A stretch of 64,000 nt of DNA from SAR202 cluster bacterium. GTDB lineage: Bacteria; Chloroflexota; Dehalococcoidia; Lucifugimonadales; UBA2985. Shown piece by piece: positions 36,885 through 48,100 of the stretch. The stretch spans positions 62,001-126,000 of the forward strand of contig VFHP01000007.1 of the NCBI GenBank assembly GCA_009391535.1, read 5' to 3'. Under the pieces are notes generated by a model. That model searched no databases and had not been told where the DNA came from. It was given only the letters and a program-made list of their open reading frames with translations. Each line of letters opens with the position of its first letter. The first letter of the stretch is position 1. Both the position numbers and the translations under genes were made by a program.

Positions 36885-37473
36885 CTTGTTCTCCACTTGC
36901 AGCTGGTGCCTCAAAGTCAGCTGAAAATCCTTCAATCTGTTTCATAGTCGAAATAAAGTATTGAGAAATATATGGTATGGTTATTGGGGGAGCAGAATCA
37001 AAATTCAATCTATAGTGGTGAACATAGTGATTGAATACTGCAAAATCATCTATCTGTGTAAATTTTATATCTCTACCGTTGGAGAAAGGAACTTTATCTC
37101 CGGTTGGTGAGAATATTGTGCTTTTATAATCTGAATCATAGAAACCTGAATTGGGTGACTCTGGATATGTCTTCAATATCCCACTAGCGTCCCACCACTC
37201 CTTCGTAAATTTATCGTCAAGGCCCAGTGGGTTTTCTCGGGATAAAAATTTCTCTTGATTTGGTGTGTCTGGATTGGGGTGGGGAAAGGGATAGTTGATC
37301 CCACTACCGTTGTCACTTCTTACCGTAGGGTTAACACTTCTATCTTGTCGATAATCAAAAAAGTGTGCCTCACCAGACGGCAAAACTCCAGAAACGGGAG
37401 GTGCCTGTTGTCCACTACTAAGGGGCAACAAAGGGCCATCGTCTGGATGAAAGTCCTTCCATTCGTGTGTCAT
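36874..37473 (-). CDS. tail structural protein candidate
   Basis: A 199-residue protein starting MTHEWKDFHPDDGPLLPL; the start overlaps the upstream stop as TAATG. It is rich in Pro, Asp and Phe, with FFDYRQDRSVNPTVRSDNG and FAVFNHYVHHYRLNF. I do not recognise it. Placement between two tail-tip candidates suggests a connecting or baseplate protein. Confidence 0.5.
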   Translation of the reverse strand: MTHEWKDFHPDDGPLLPLSSGQQAPPVSGVLPSGEAHFFDYRQDRSVNPTVRSDNGSGINYPFPHPNPDTPNQEKFLSRENPLGLDDKFTKEWWDASGILKTYPESPNSGFYDSDYKSTIFSPTGDKVPFSNGRDIKFTQIDDFAVFNHYVHHYRLNFDSAPPITIPYISQYFISTMKQIEGFSADFEAPAASGEQDDN

Positions 37474-39194
37474 TATCTATCCAACTCATATGTAAATGAT
37501 ATATTAAAAGAGTAAGTACCTTCCTTGGGATTCCAACTTTCCGATGGGGGAGAAATGAAGTACTTACGAATACCGGGTTCACCCTGTGGGCTAAGTTCCT
37601 TTAGTAGATCTGCAATCTGGGTAGCAGTTGGTTCGACAACACTGGGTTTTTTAAGGAGTAGCGTGTCTCTCTCTGACCCATAGGGGATTTTAGTATAGTC
37701 CATTGTAAGGTTAATTGATATATTCCTGCTATATTCTGACCTACCGCCTATATACTGTAAAACTGGACCGGTTTTTCTACCCAACACTGGTATAACAGCA
37801 AAAATGTCACCGGGATAAGTATCATCTACCTGTATTGACTCAGCTATGACTCCCGATATAATATTCGTTGGCCTATTGTTAAAACCTAGGCTGTAGGTAA
37901 TCTGACCATTATACTGATTCGTTCCTAAACTAATTGACACCGGCTGCGAATTTAGCTGTACAGCAACTAAGTTATTAGCCCTTTTATAAATATCACTAGA
38001 TATTCCAAACTTTCCGCTGTTTGATATTTCATTATATTTCCTTAGTGCGTTTGTATATGCACCGCTAGCGGCAGTCACTATCGAGTTATCAAATCCACTT
38101 GGTGATATCTCAGACATTCCGGTTATTGTTCCGTCAATGTTGACGTTTACAAACGGATCTGTATTGGATGTGGACGTAGACATGCTATAATTTTCATTGG
38201 CTAAACCACTACTTAAAAGCCAATTTTCTGTCACGCTATAGGTTCCAGCAGTTTCGTTTACCTGCTCTGTTCTTACGTGGTTATAACCCCTGTATGACTT
38301 AACAAGATTTATTGTGCCACTGCCTATAATTCCGGCAACGTTTGGGTAGTTTCCGCTTGGATTACTGGAGAGTTTTCTTAAGACAAAATCTCTGGCTTGT
38401 TGCCAAGCCGGTTTGGAAAGTTTGCCATCTTCTTTGTAAAAAGTTTTGCCCGTTGCGTTAATAGAGTGTGATATTCTATAAGACCTTGGATGATCAACAC
38501 TTTGGCCCTGCTGATCATCTACCTCCAACCCCCAGTTTTCATCGAAGCTTTCTAAGAAAGCAGACCCAGGATCTTCTAAAAAGTCTGATAGCTCAAAAGT
38601 GGTTGTTAAGTCGCCGCTACCCGCCAAAGTTGACTCAGCGTCCATATAGGAATCTGGGCCAGTACCTCTAAGTAAAACGTCGGCCTCTAAATTTATAGTA
38701 TACTCACACTTATTTACATAGTTCCCCTCGGTGAAGCTGATGCTTGTAACTCTCGGGTTACAATACAATGTCGCCCCGACCTGATCATAGATGTCAGTTA
38801 TTTCTATCCTCTGACCATCCTGTGCAAATAAGGCTCTTAAAGCCCGCTGTTTACTCAGTAGGGCGGAGGCAAACCTGTTTTTAACTTGCTGCCTAGGTGG
38901 TCTACTCTGGGCACTTAGCGGTGTCTTGTCAAACAGGCCGTATGGTCCAGTAAGCTCATTTGATCCTACAACAGAGCCGGGTTTTAGATACGCATAGGGG
39001 AGATCTGTTTGTGGGTCTAATGCTAGCGGCGAGCCTTCGTCTGGCAACAGAGTCCCCGTCAACGTTATACTATACGTAACACCAAAATTCCCTTGTTTAT
39101 TTTTAAGGGTGTTTGTAGAGATTTGCACAAAGGGTGTAGGTCTAATGTTACACTCTTGCGATGGATCGTTTTTATATCTAACTCTAATAGGCAT
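37473..39194 (-). CDS. distal tail / baseplate protein candidate
   Basis: A 573-residue protein beginning PIRVRYKNDPSQECNIRPTPFVQIST, with TYSITLTGTLLPDEGSP, then KQRALRALFAQDGQRIEI and SFTEGNYVNKCEYTINLEADVLL. The two-strand, glycine-rich beginning and the charged alternating segments resemble proteins I have seen next to tape measure genes in aquatic phages, where they probably act as distal-tail adaptors. This is memory, not a search. Starts inside the stop of the giant gene (TAATG). Confidence 0.5.
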   Translation of the reverse strand: MPIRVRYKNDPSQECNIRPTPFVQISTNTLKNKQGNFGVTYSITLTGTLLPDEGSPLALDPQTDLPYAYLKPGSVVGSNELTGPYGLFDKTPLSAQSRPPRQQVKNRFASALLSKQRALRALFAQDGQRIEITDIYDQVGATLYCNPRVTSISFTEGNYVNKCEYTINLEADVLLRGTGPDSYMDAESTLAGSGDLTTTFELSDFLEDPGSAFLESFDENWGLEVDDQQGQSVDHPRSYRISHSINATGKTFYKEDGKLSKPAWQQARDFVLRKLSSNPSGNYPNVAGIIGSGTINLVKSYRGYNHVRTEQVNETAGTYSVTENWLLSSGLANENYSMSTSTSNTDPFVNVNIDGTITGMSEISPSGFDNSIVTAASGAYTNALRKYNEISNSGKFGISSDIYKRANNLVAVQLNSQPVSISLGTNQYNGQITYSLGFNNRPTNIISGVIAESIQVDDTYPGDIFAVIPVLGRKTGPVLQYIGGRSEYSRNISINLTMDYTKIPYGSERDTLLLKKPSVVEPTATQIADLLKELSPQGEPGIRKYFISPPSESWNPKEGTYSFNISFTYELDR

Positions 39195-42100
39195 TAGTAA
39201 CCCCGTATATTCAAATCTAGGTTTCCGGTTGTCTGTGTAGAAGTAAGGTTCAAATTAAGTATTCCTGACGAATACCCGCTAGGAACAGCCATAAACATAT
39301 TCATTCCGCTTGGACTTCCATTAAACATTCCAGAAGGAGTAGTACCAAGTGCCCCAAATTGGTACATATTCACACTATTATACACATTTGCGGACGGAGC
39401 ACCCGATAACATGAGGTTCATATTATCTGTTACAACGACTGGACTTCCGGAAATATTCAAATTCATAGAACCTGAAGATGGAGTTCCAGTGGCCAATACA
39501 AATTTTACGGAATCTACATACGGTCTATGGGAAACAAATCCCTTGGTGGAGGGGTCGAATCCAGAAACCTCTAAGAATGCATCTCCATTGTCATTTGTTA
39601 TAATTATACCAGTGACTAAGTGTGTGACACTATCACCAGTTACGTTTTGGTAAACTCTCTTAAACAGATTTTCAGCCGCATCTACTTTTTGTGCAAATAC
39701 ATGAGCATCCATCCAGCTTCCTTCATTTGGAATACTAGGCGTTTGTTCTCTCAGCATTGCGTCGAAAGTGTACGCACTTCCAGCGTTATTTAGCCCGCTT
39801 GTGGGGTGATTTCCGCTAGTTGGCCAATCGTGATAAGGAGAACCTCCTACCAGTGTGTATCCACTATCGCCCCTTTTGGCTCTATCAATACAAACTGACC
39901 AGCCAAATCTATCATTCTCAGCACCGCTAACTGATACAACATACTCCCCAGGTGATCCAAACTTAGGCTCATAATCGGATTGCCCCCTATCATTATAGCC
40001 CTGAGAGTAAAGTTTTTCAGCAAAAATCCAATTTTTTGTTCTATTTGCAAAGTCTACTAGCTCATTTCTAAAGTTAAAGACAGCTCCATTGTTCAAGACC
40101 ATTGTCCCGCTTAGGTTATCAAATTTGTCTACCCTAACACCAGAGTCGCCTAGGTCATAGAAACTATGCTGTGGAATGTCATATTCAGCATTAAAGCTTT
40201 TTCTTTGGAAAGCAGTGCTTAGGCCATTCTCATGTATAACTCCACTATATATGTGGTGATGGAGTGTTTCGTAGTCGTGGTTCGGAGCACCAACAGCAAT
40301 CATGTCATAATCTATAGCAACAGAGAATCCAAAGTTATCAGATCTCTTAGCGTACTCTTCTATGAACGATGCGTCGTCTATGTTATGACTACCCTTTTGT
40401 TGTGTTAAAGCCGTGGTTGCATCTCCCCCGAAATCATATATGCCGACGTTCACACTGCTAGGTTTAATCTTAGAACCAAACTCCCAAGGTAAAAATTCGC
40501 TAACAACGTTCTGGCCACTGCCGGTTTTCTCGAAGTGGAAGGCTGCACCGCCACCACCATCCTGTGCTAACTCTAAGCCATCGGTAGGTTCATCAACCTT
40601 GATTTCTGACCACTGCACAATACCGCTAACACTAGTTCCGCTAGAAACAAAACCATTAAACGGAGAGCCTACAACAAGTTGATTATCTACTAGGTCAACT
40701 GAATAGCCAAAAAGATCACCCAAGCAGCCGGAGTAGTAAACATCAAGATCTAGATAGTCTGTATTATTCAACTTCATTAGCTCGGGTAATCCTCCGCCAA
40801 CGCCAGCATCTAGTATATACTTTCTTTCTTTTCCTTCCGGTATCCCTAGTGGGTTCTGAGGCCAATCAGCGTAATCGCGTTTTGGAGGACCAGTCTGAAC
40901 ATAATTCAAAAAGTCACCACTGAACTTAGGAAATACGCCGTAATCACTCTTAGCGTCGTTACCCCAGTTCCTTATTCTTTGTTTAATCTCTTCTGATTTT
41001 ATTATTTCTTTTGGTCTGCTTAGATCGCTTGGGTGATATGTATCCTCGTTGTCGTAAAAGGTGTCTAGACTTCCTACTGCTCCACCTAGACTATATAGAG
41101 GTTCTGTCATGTTTGGAATCATACCTGAAACCGCATGATATTTAGCTGGACTACCTCTTTCTGGACTTCTGAGTTTTTGTGTAAAGTAGAAGCTTCTACC
41201 TTGAGAAGAGACCGTTTCTTGGTCGCTATCATGGTCAAGAGGTGTAACACTAAACACGAAGTCCTTCCCACCCGCAAGACCACGTGTAGCTTCTTTGCTA
41301 GGCCTACTGGGGTATAGGCTTCTAATAAATGCTTGGTTGCCCTTACTCGTTTCGCTACGATAGTGTGAGCATTGACCTTGTATCATTGTAGAGTCGGAGA
41401 TCAGTATAATCTTAGATCTAGATTTACCATTCGGGAAGCTTGAGAAGTTTTCGTACTCTTCTGCTACGACTACAGGTCCATCTTCAATCAACACATTTCC
41501 GAAGTTTTCACAACCCTCATCGGTTTCCGGTGGGAACGGACGACAGTAATCATGGCTCTTGTGCATAACGGGTCTAGAAACAGCTGGTATAACCCTGCTA
41601 CCACCTGGGAATACCGTCCATTTTTTATCGTATTCAATTCTATCTACTAGTTTTTTCTTCTCAGTTCTCTTGAAGTTTATGCCGCTATCAATAGGAATTG
41701 GACAACCCGAAACTGAGAGCACTCTAACTGTTTTAGGTGTTGTATCGGGTGTTAGTGGGTCTCCCTGTATTTCACCTCTACTTGCGGCAGAAAACTTAAT
41801 TGTTACTTCTTCACCCCTAGCAACGAAGTTAATATCTGTCCTGTAATGAGGTGTCATTGGTGGGGTCGGGTCAAGGTGAAGACCAACTCCTCCACTGGCG
41901 TCATCACCCTCTTGGTCAAGCTCCCCTCCTCCTTCATTCTCTGAATTGCATTTATCGTGCAGCGGGAAGTAGTCGCAAGCTGTGGGTACACGAGATTTGA
42001 TACCCTCTATCTCAACCAGCAAGCTTTCTTTTTCGACAGCTGTTTCAGACACCCAGTCAAAGAAAAGTTTATATCCAGATAGGGGAATTGTTGGGAATTT

Positions 42101-45100
42101 TATTATAGACTGTCCTTCTATCTTCCATATTGGGTTAGGTATGTTGGGTATATGGGTGAAAATTGGTTCATCATAAAATATTATATTCTCGTAGTTTGAA
42201 CCACCCGAGATAGGAACAAATAGTCGTAAATCATTCGCAAAAGATGTATCACCGCCTCCGCCCTGAGCGTCAGGTACGTGTCCACGCCACAGTTCGTTAC
42301 TCTTATCGGAAACCCATAACCCTGAAACACTTGTGCTATCATTGTAAGCGGGTGTGAAACCGTAGCCATCCTTACATCCGGATAGAGGCTCTGTTGACGT
42401 ATTCGTAAGTTGTGCTTGCTCGCTGTTACGATTACCACGTAGTGAGTATGGTTTCAAGTAGTGCGAGTCTGGGTCAGGTGTAACAAAGAATTCGCCATCG
42501 TTTGGCACAAAGAATGGCCTACTGGATATATTAAGTTTTTCACAAATCTCATTTACATTACCCGCATAAAGCTGTGCTTTTTGTTTGTCCGCAGCGGTAT
42601 AGGTAATTATAAGTCTCTTCTCGCCAGTATTCATCCAAGTTTTTATCTTTTCAACTTCTTTGTCAGAAGGTAGCCCTTCTGGATTCGCTATCCAAATAAA
42701 GGTAACCTCTTGGCTTATATCTCCGTCTGCCGGTATAGTCATATTTTCTTTGAAGTATCCGCCAAGACCACGACCTTGGAATTCTGCCCTGAGTTTACTA
42801 GCTAAAGAATGCTGACTATCCGCGTCATCTATTTCTCTATTAACATAATAAGCATTTTTAAGAGATGTGTTGCCAGTCCATCCTCCTAAGTGCCACCCAC
42901 GAGGAACTTCATTACAGTCATACTTTAGCATGTTTATGTAGAATTCTGTGTTCTTGTCCTTATTCTCAGTTGCGAATGTTAAACCTCGTCCACCATCGTC
43001 TTCTGGCCACTGACTGGCTAATAGGTAAACCTTGGAGTTATTAAACGTACCGTCTTCCTTAACGCCAGACTCAGACAGTGCCAGCGTCGAAGGTTTGTAC
43101 AAATCTTTTCGTTTGTAGGTTATAGGTTTGTCTGGATCGTAGGTTTTTGCTACCCCCTGAAGTATTCCATCTCTTCCATTCTTTGGATCTGGATCTACTA
43201 AAGCTCCTAGATTAAACGAATTAAATGTTCCTTCTAGGTTGGAATCCGAATCTTCTTTAATCTTAAACGATTCTATAGGTAGATGTTTTGAACCTTCTGG
43301 CTCCCCAGAATAGTCAGCAAAAGGTGTGAACTTATCTTCAATAATGGTTTCATAAATATCTTTAAACTTGGAACTATACCCAGAAGTGTCTGGATATGTT
43401 ATTACTCTAGCCGGAAGGTGTTCGGCGGTTGTTAATACTGGGACAGGCTCAAACTTTGGCCTGTTAATTATCTGTAAAGGTTTTGAGTCGCAGTTGGGTG
43501 TATAATTAGCGAAGTGTAAAGGCCAGCTTTGTGTATAATGCACAACGCGACACTTTTTCCCAACGGTCTTAGTGCATGTATCATGCCACTCTGCTCTTAG
43601 GTCTCCGCTATTCTTTAGAGGAAACTCGCAACGTTCGTTAACAATAAACTTACTACCATCGCAGTCTTCACCCTCTGGGCAATCCATGTACTGTTCGTAA
43701 TCTGAATAGCCGTACTTTTCAATATTGATTCTGATATCGCCTACACCGCGAGCGTAGAAATTATCTCTCAGAGAAACAGACCCCGCACCATGTTTGGGTT
43801 GTAATGAAGGCGTAATGTTATATTTATTGTCTAGTTTATCTTCCTCAGATACACAATCTGGTAATGACATCTCCTTATTCTTGGCTGCGGTTATACGCAT
43901 ATGCGAGCCAAGCTCTTTTAAGATCTTATTGATTACATCATTAGATTTAGAGTAAACGCCGTTTTCTTCCCATACCGGATCGTTCCCGACCAATACTAAG
44001 TGTCTATCACCAAGCACCAGCCAGTTCTTAATGTTATCTATAATTTCATCGCTTACTGCGTCTATTTCTGGGGTAATAATGAAAGCCAAGCCCGCATCTC
44101 TAGGAATTTCTATTTCAGAGAAATCCATTCTTCTGAAGGTTTTAGTACCGCCCAGATCATCTCCCGCACCAAAATATAAGCCCATTTGGTCGTAGAAACC
44201 TTTAGATACCTCGCTTGGGTGTAAAGCTCTGTCTAAGTTGCCAAACCTACCAAACTCTACAACACCGCTATGATCAAATGTTTTTCTAGCCTCAAACATT
44301 CTAACAGCACCAGCGTGTTGATAAGAAGCCCAAGTGTCTAAAGTGTCTGCATAAACGTTAGCGTCTTCAAATTCATTAAATGAGTCGGTGGGAGCACCAA
44401 ACGCAACAGAAGATCCGTCGTCACTAACGGCTGTACTCCACCCAAGTCTAGACGTTGGTGCAAAGAAGCTTGGTAAAAACTGTCTAGTTCCAACGTACTT
44501 GATGTTTCCGTAACCGTATTTGTGGGATAGTTTATAAGGCTTTGAGTTATTGTCTACTCTAAATTGTAGTCTTTCAGAAGGTGTTAAGAAGTCGTAAGCA
44601 GACTCTTGTGCTTTAAGTCTACCAGACTCGGTAAAAATTGTATGGAAGTGCGAGAGACCGGCATTCTTACTATTTGTTACTAACCAGCCAGAAAGTGCGG
44701 CATAGACTCTAGCTTGTTCGTCGGGGTCTTTCTCGTATATCCTACATGGAGAATTAGTGAATGGTGAGCCAATCGATATGACTTCGCTGTTAGCACTGAT
44801 TCCAACGGAGTGTCCAAATCTGTCATTAAACTCTCTACCATAAAACAGATAGTTTCCATTTTCATCTGGTTCCATTTCTTCTGCTACAAAGTCTGTAAAG
44901 TTTTTCGGAGAAGATATAATCTGAACACAGTTGAAGTTGTCCCTTTCTTTTTCAAACACATAGACCCTACCCCCAGAGTGTGGAGGAATTTGAAACTGGG
45001 TTATGTCATAAGCTTTACTGTCACCCCACTCTTGGCCAACACCACTCGTTATAAAATCTCTATTCAGGGTGTCATTAGTCTTTGTTGTAGAGAGTCTTCC

Positions 45101-48100
45101 TGAGTCGAACGTATCCCGTATCAAATTGACGGTTGTAGTGGCCCAGTTCTCGGAAACCCCAAGAACCGTATTAAGGTGACCGCTGGCGTCTAGGTTTGTA
45201 GTCTGATCGTAAACGCCACTCTCAAAGGTGTACTCGTTGTAGAAGTTTTCAAACTCGTCGTAGAGTGAATGAACAATCCCATCGCCGTCTGTATATTGTA
45301 AGGCACCAGCTGTAGATCCAGACTTTTCTTTAAACATACCAAATATTGCTGGTGTTCCATCATAAAGTAGGCTAGTGTTATAGGGGAACGCCTCTAGGAA
45401 TGCCGACTTCATACCGGAAACCATCCCGTTAAACACAACCGGTTGTCCGGCTCTGAAGAACTCAGAGAGCGTACCTTCTCCCCCTAATACTCCGGAACCG
45501 ACATCAACAAGCAAATCAAAATCATCAAGCCTGTTGATATACTTATGTACGAACCAAGTATCGTCGGAAGGAACTTCTGGGTAGTTTCTTCCGGCAAAGG
45601 TTGTTTGCAGTACTATAGTCTTCATGTCGATTTGCGGATAGAATTGCTGAGAAGCGGGTAAGCATCCTAAATCGCAATCTCCATACCAAGGTGCGGAGAA
45701 ATATTTCCAAAGAATGTCAAATCTCTTGGCGGTAGAAGCTATTGTAGCGATATCACTCTCTTTGTACTCAAACAGGTCTGCTACCACCATTGTTCCGCAT
45801 GGTACTCCAGACGTAGTTATCTCATTAAACTGTCTTGTCCACTTAGCTCTAGGAGCACCGACAACAATCGTCTCAACATCACCGCTTACGGCCATGTCTA
45901 AAGAAGATCCAAACTCTCTACCTTCTTGACCGATCTGCCACTTAGCACCGGAAATTGTAAAGTTATCAAATTTCAGTAAGTTTTGTACCGTAAATTCTAT
46001 GTAGTCTTTTCTGAATCCGGTCGGGAGCATTAACTGCTCTTCTAATTCCCAACTAGCCTTTTTGCCAGCTACATCCACCCCTCTTCTGTATAAGAATACT
46101 GAACCTCCAGAAGGAACACCAACATGACCGCCGCCGTATTGATCGTACTCAGGAATGGTGATTTTTGGTGCAGAAATAGCCATTAGATCTCCCTTTACGG
46201 AAACCTTGTAACCATACTTATCTGCAATGTTTCTTCCGGATGCGACTATCGTCTCAGGGTCTATGCACAAGTTGCTAGAAGGTGGAACTCCGCAGGCATC
46301 ATCACCAATCAGCTTAACCCCAGAGAACATGAGGTTTTGATCACAGTCCGATGTGCAGCAGCCGCTATCGTTCATTAGGTCTGGGCCACACATACCATAT
46401 TCCCATTCCTCAAAAGTTCTAGGAACTTTAATTGGATCTGTGGAACCCGTCTTTATTGTTAGTTCGGTAAAGTACGGTCTAGATGGTAGTAGTTGCGTGA
46501 ACTTCCTGATGCCGTAATAGTTACCGCTATATCCTAGATCACCAGAAAAGTTTCTAGCTCCAGAATTAGTATATGTATCCGTTGCTCTGAATATTCCACC
46601 GTCGTTACATGTAGCCTCTCTCCACGTAACACCATCAGTGATCAGTGCTGAATCAAATGCTTTTCTGGGGCTATCTCCGGTGCAAGACCCATAACCAAAG
46701 AGGTCTACACCCCTGATCTCATTCGATGCATCAATTTTAGCTAAATAGTCATCTTGTAATTCAATACCTGTTCCATAGTTATTGTTGTTCCACATACCAT
46801 AAGCAGAGCCAAACCCTTTTGACCCCACATTATAGCTGGCAGTATAAAGGTTCATTTCTCCGCTGTGTGGCGTATCAGTCTCGTTGAAGCCTAGGGTAAG
46901 TGGGAGTGGGTTGCTACTAATTATATTCGGAGCATTAATGTATAATGGTATATTGTTATTAGTTCTAATCTGTTTAAAGATTGGGACACCTATAACATTT
47001 AGATTAATCGAACCACTTACCGGTCCAGGTTCTGAGTTCGGCAGCTCGTTATGTATGGAAAGATTAAGTATCCCTCTGATACCTGAGCCTGAACCTACCG
47101 CAAAAGTAAACAGGTTTAATTGATCTAGTTTTGGGTCGTCAGTGTTTAACATGAATAGGGGAACATATGGACCCCTTATTCTTGAATTGTCTACGTATCC
47201 ATCGCCATTTTCATCCCAATCCGATCTTCCGCCTGGGAAGAATACATCACCGGTAAAGTCTTGGTGGGAGCCGGAGAGTCCCAATCGTTTTGCCTCCGTC
47301 TCTGCTGCTTCAGATGTGGCAAATCCACTTGGATATGTTAAATACTTATTCTTTATAGAATCGTCACCCTCCGAAATCCGATCTATCGGTGTCGGAATGG
47401 AGAAGTTAAGAGAGCCAGAAACCGGTGTAAACGTATAGTCCGCAGGGTCTGGCATAAATAGATTCAATTCGCCCTGTGTATTGAATTCCGGCGTATAGAG
47501 GATCATAAATCCTCTCTCGACGTATTGACCGCTAATATTAAGCGGTAGCCCAGAAGGAATTTGAACATCTACCGGTATCGGAACGTTTATTCCCAGATTT
47601 AGCGTGCCAGAGGTGGGTACAGGTATTTCTGGCAGGTTCAAGTTTAAAGTGCCAGAAGGAACACCCAACGCACCCACAGTGTACAGATTGCCTGAACCAG
47701 ATGTGGCACGAGAAAGAACGTTACAATCAGACATTCTTACATGAGATGAGTGTAGTTGTATTTTAGACTCAAACGCCTTGCCCGAAGGATAAACCAAGTC
47801 ATACTGAACAAACATATCGTTAACGTCTTCGGAGAAGTACTTTTCTTTAAACTCTGTTTGTCTAGGTTCCTGCGGGAATATAGCCCACTCTTCATCGGTG
47901 TCAACAAGATCGTTGTACGTAAAGGTTGTGTCTAAACGCATAACACAGCTAGAAGGTTCTACATTATGTATCTTTCTATTTACCAAGCCCCAGTTGGGTT
48001 CATCCTCGGTCCAGTACGGGTCTTGCTTTTTACTGTACAAACTAACAACTAGCCTTGGTCCCTCTTTGCCATCACAGTGTGGCCAAATGATAGAATGGTC

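Noticed and set aside
43520-43550. TATAAT-like match (GTGTATAATG) in the giant gene
   Set aside because: It shares only the core with the 15-bp late element, lacks the T-run before it and lies deep in a coding frame with no gene start after it.
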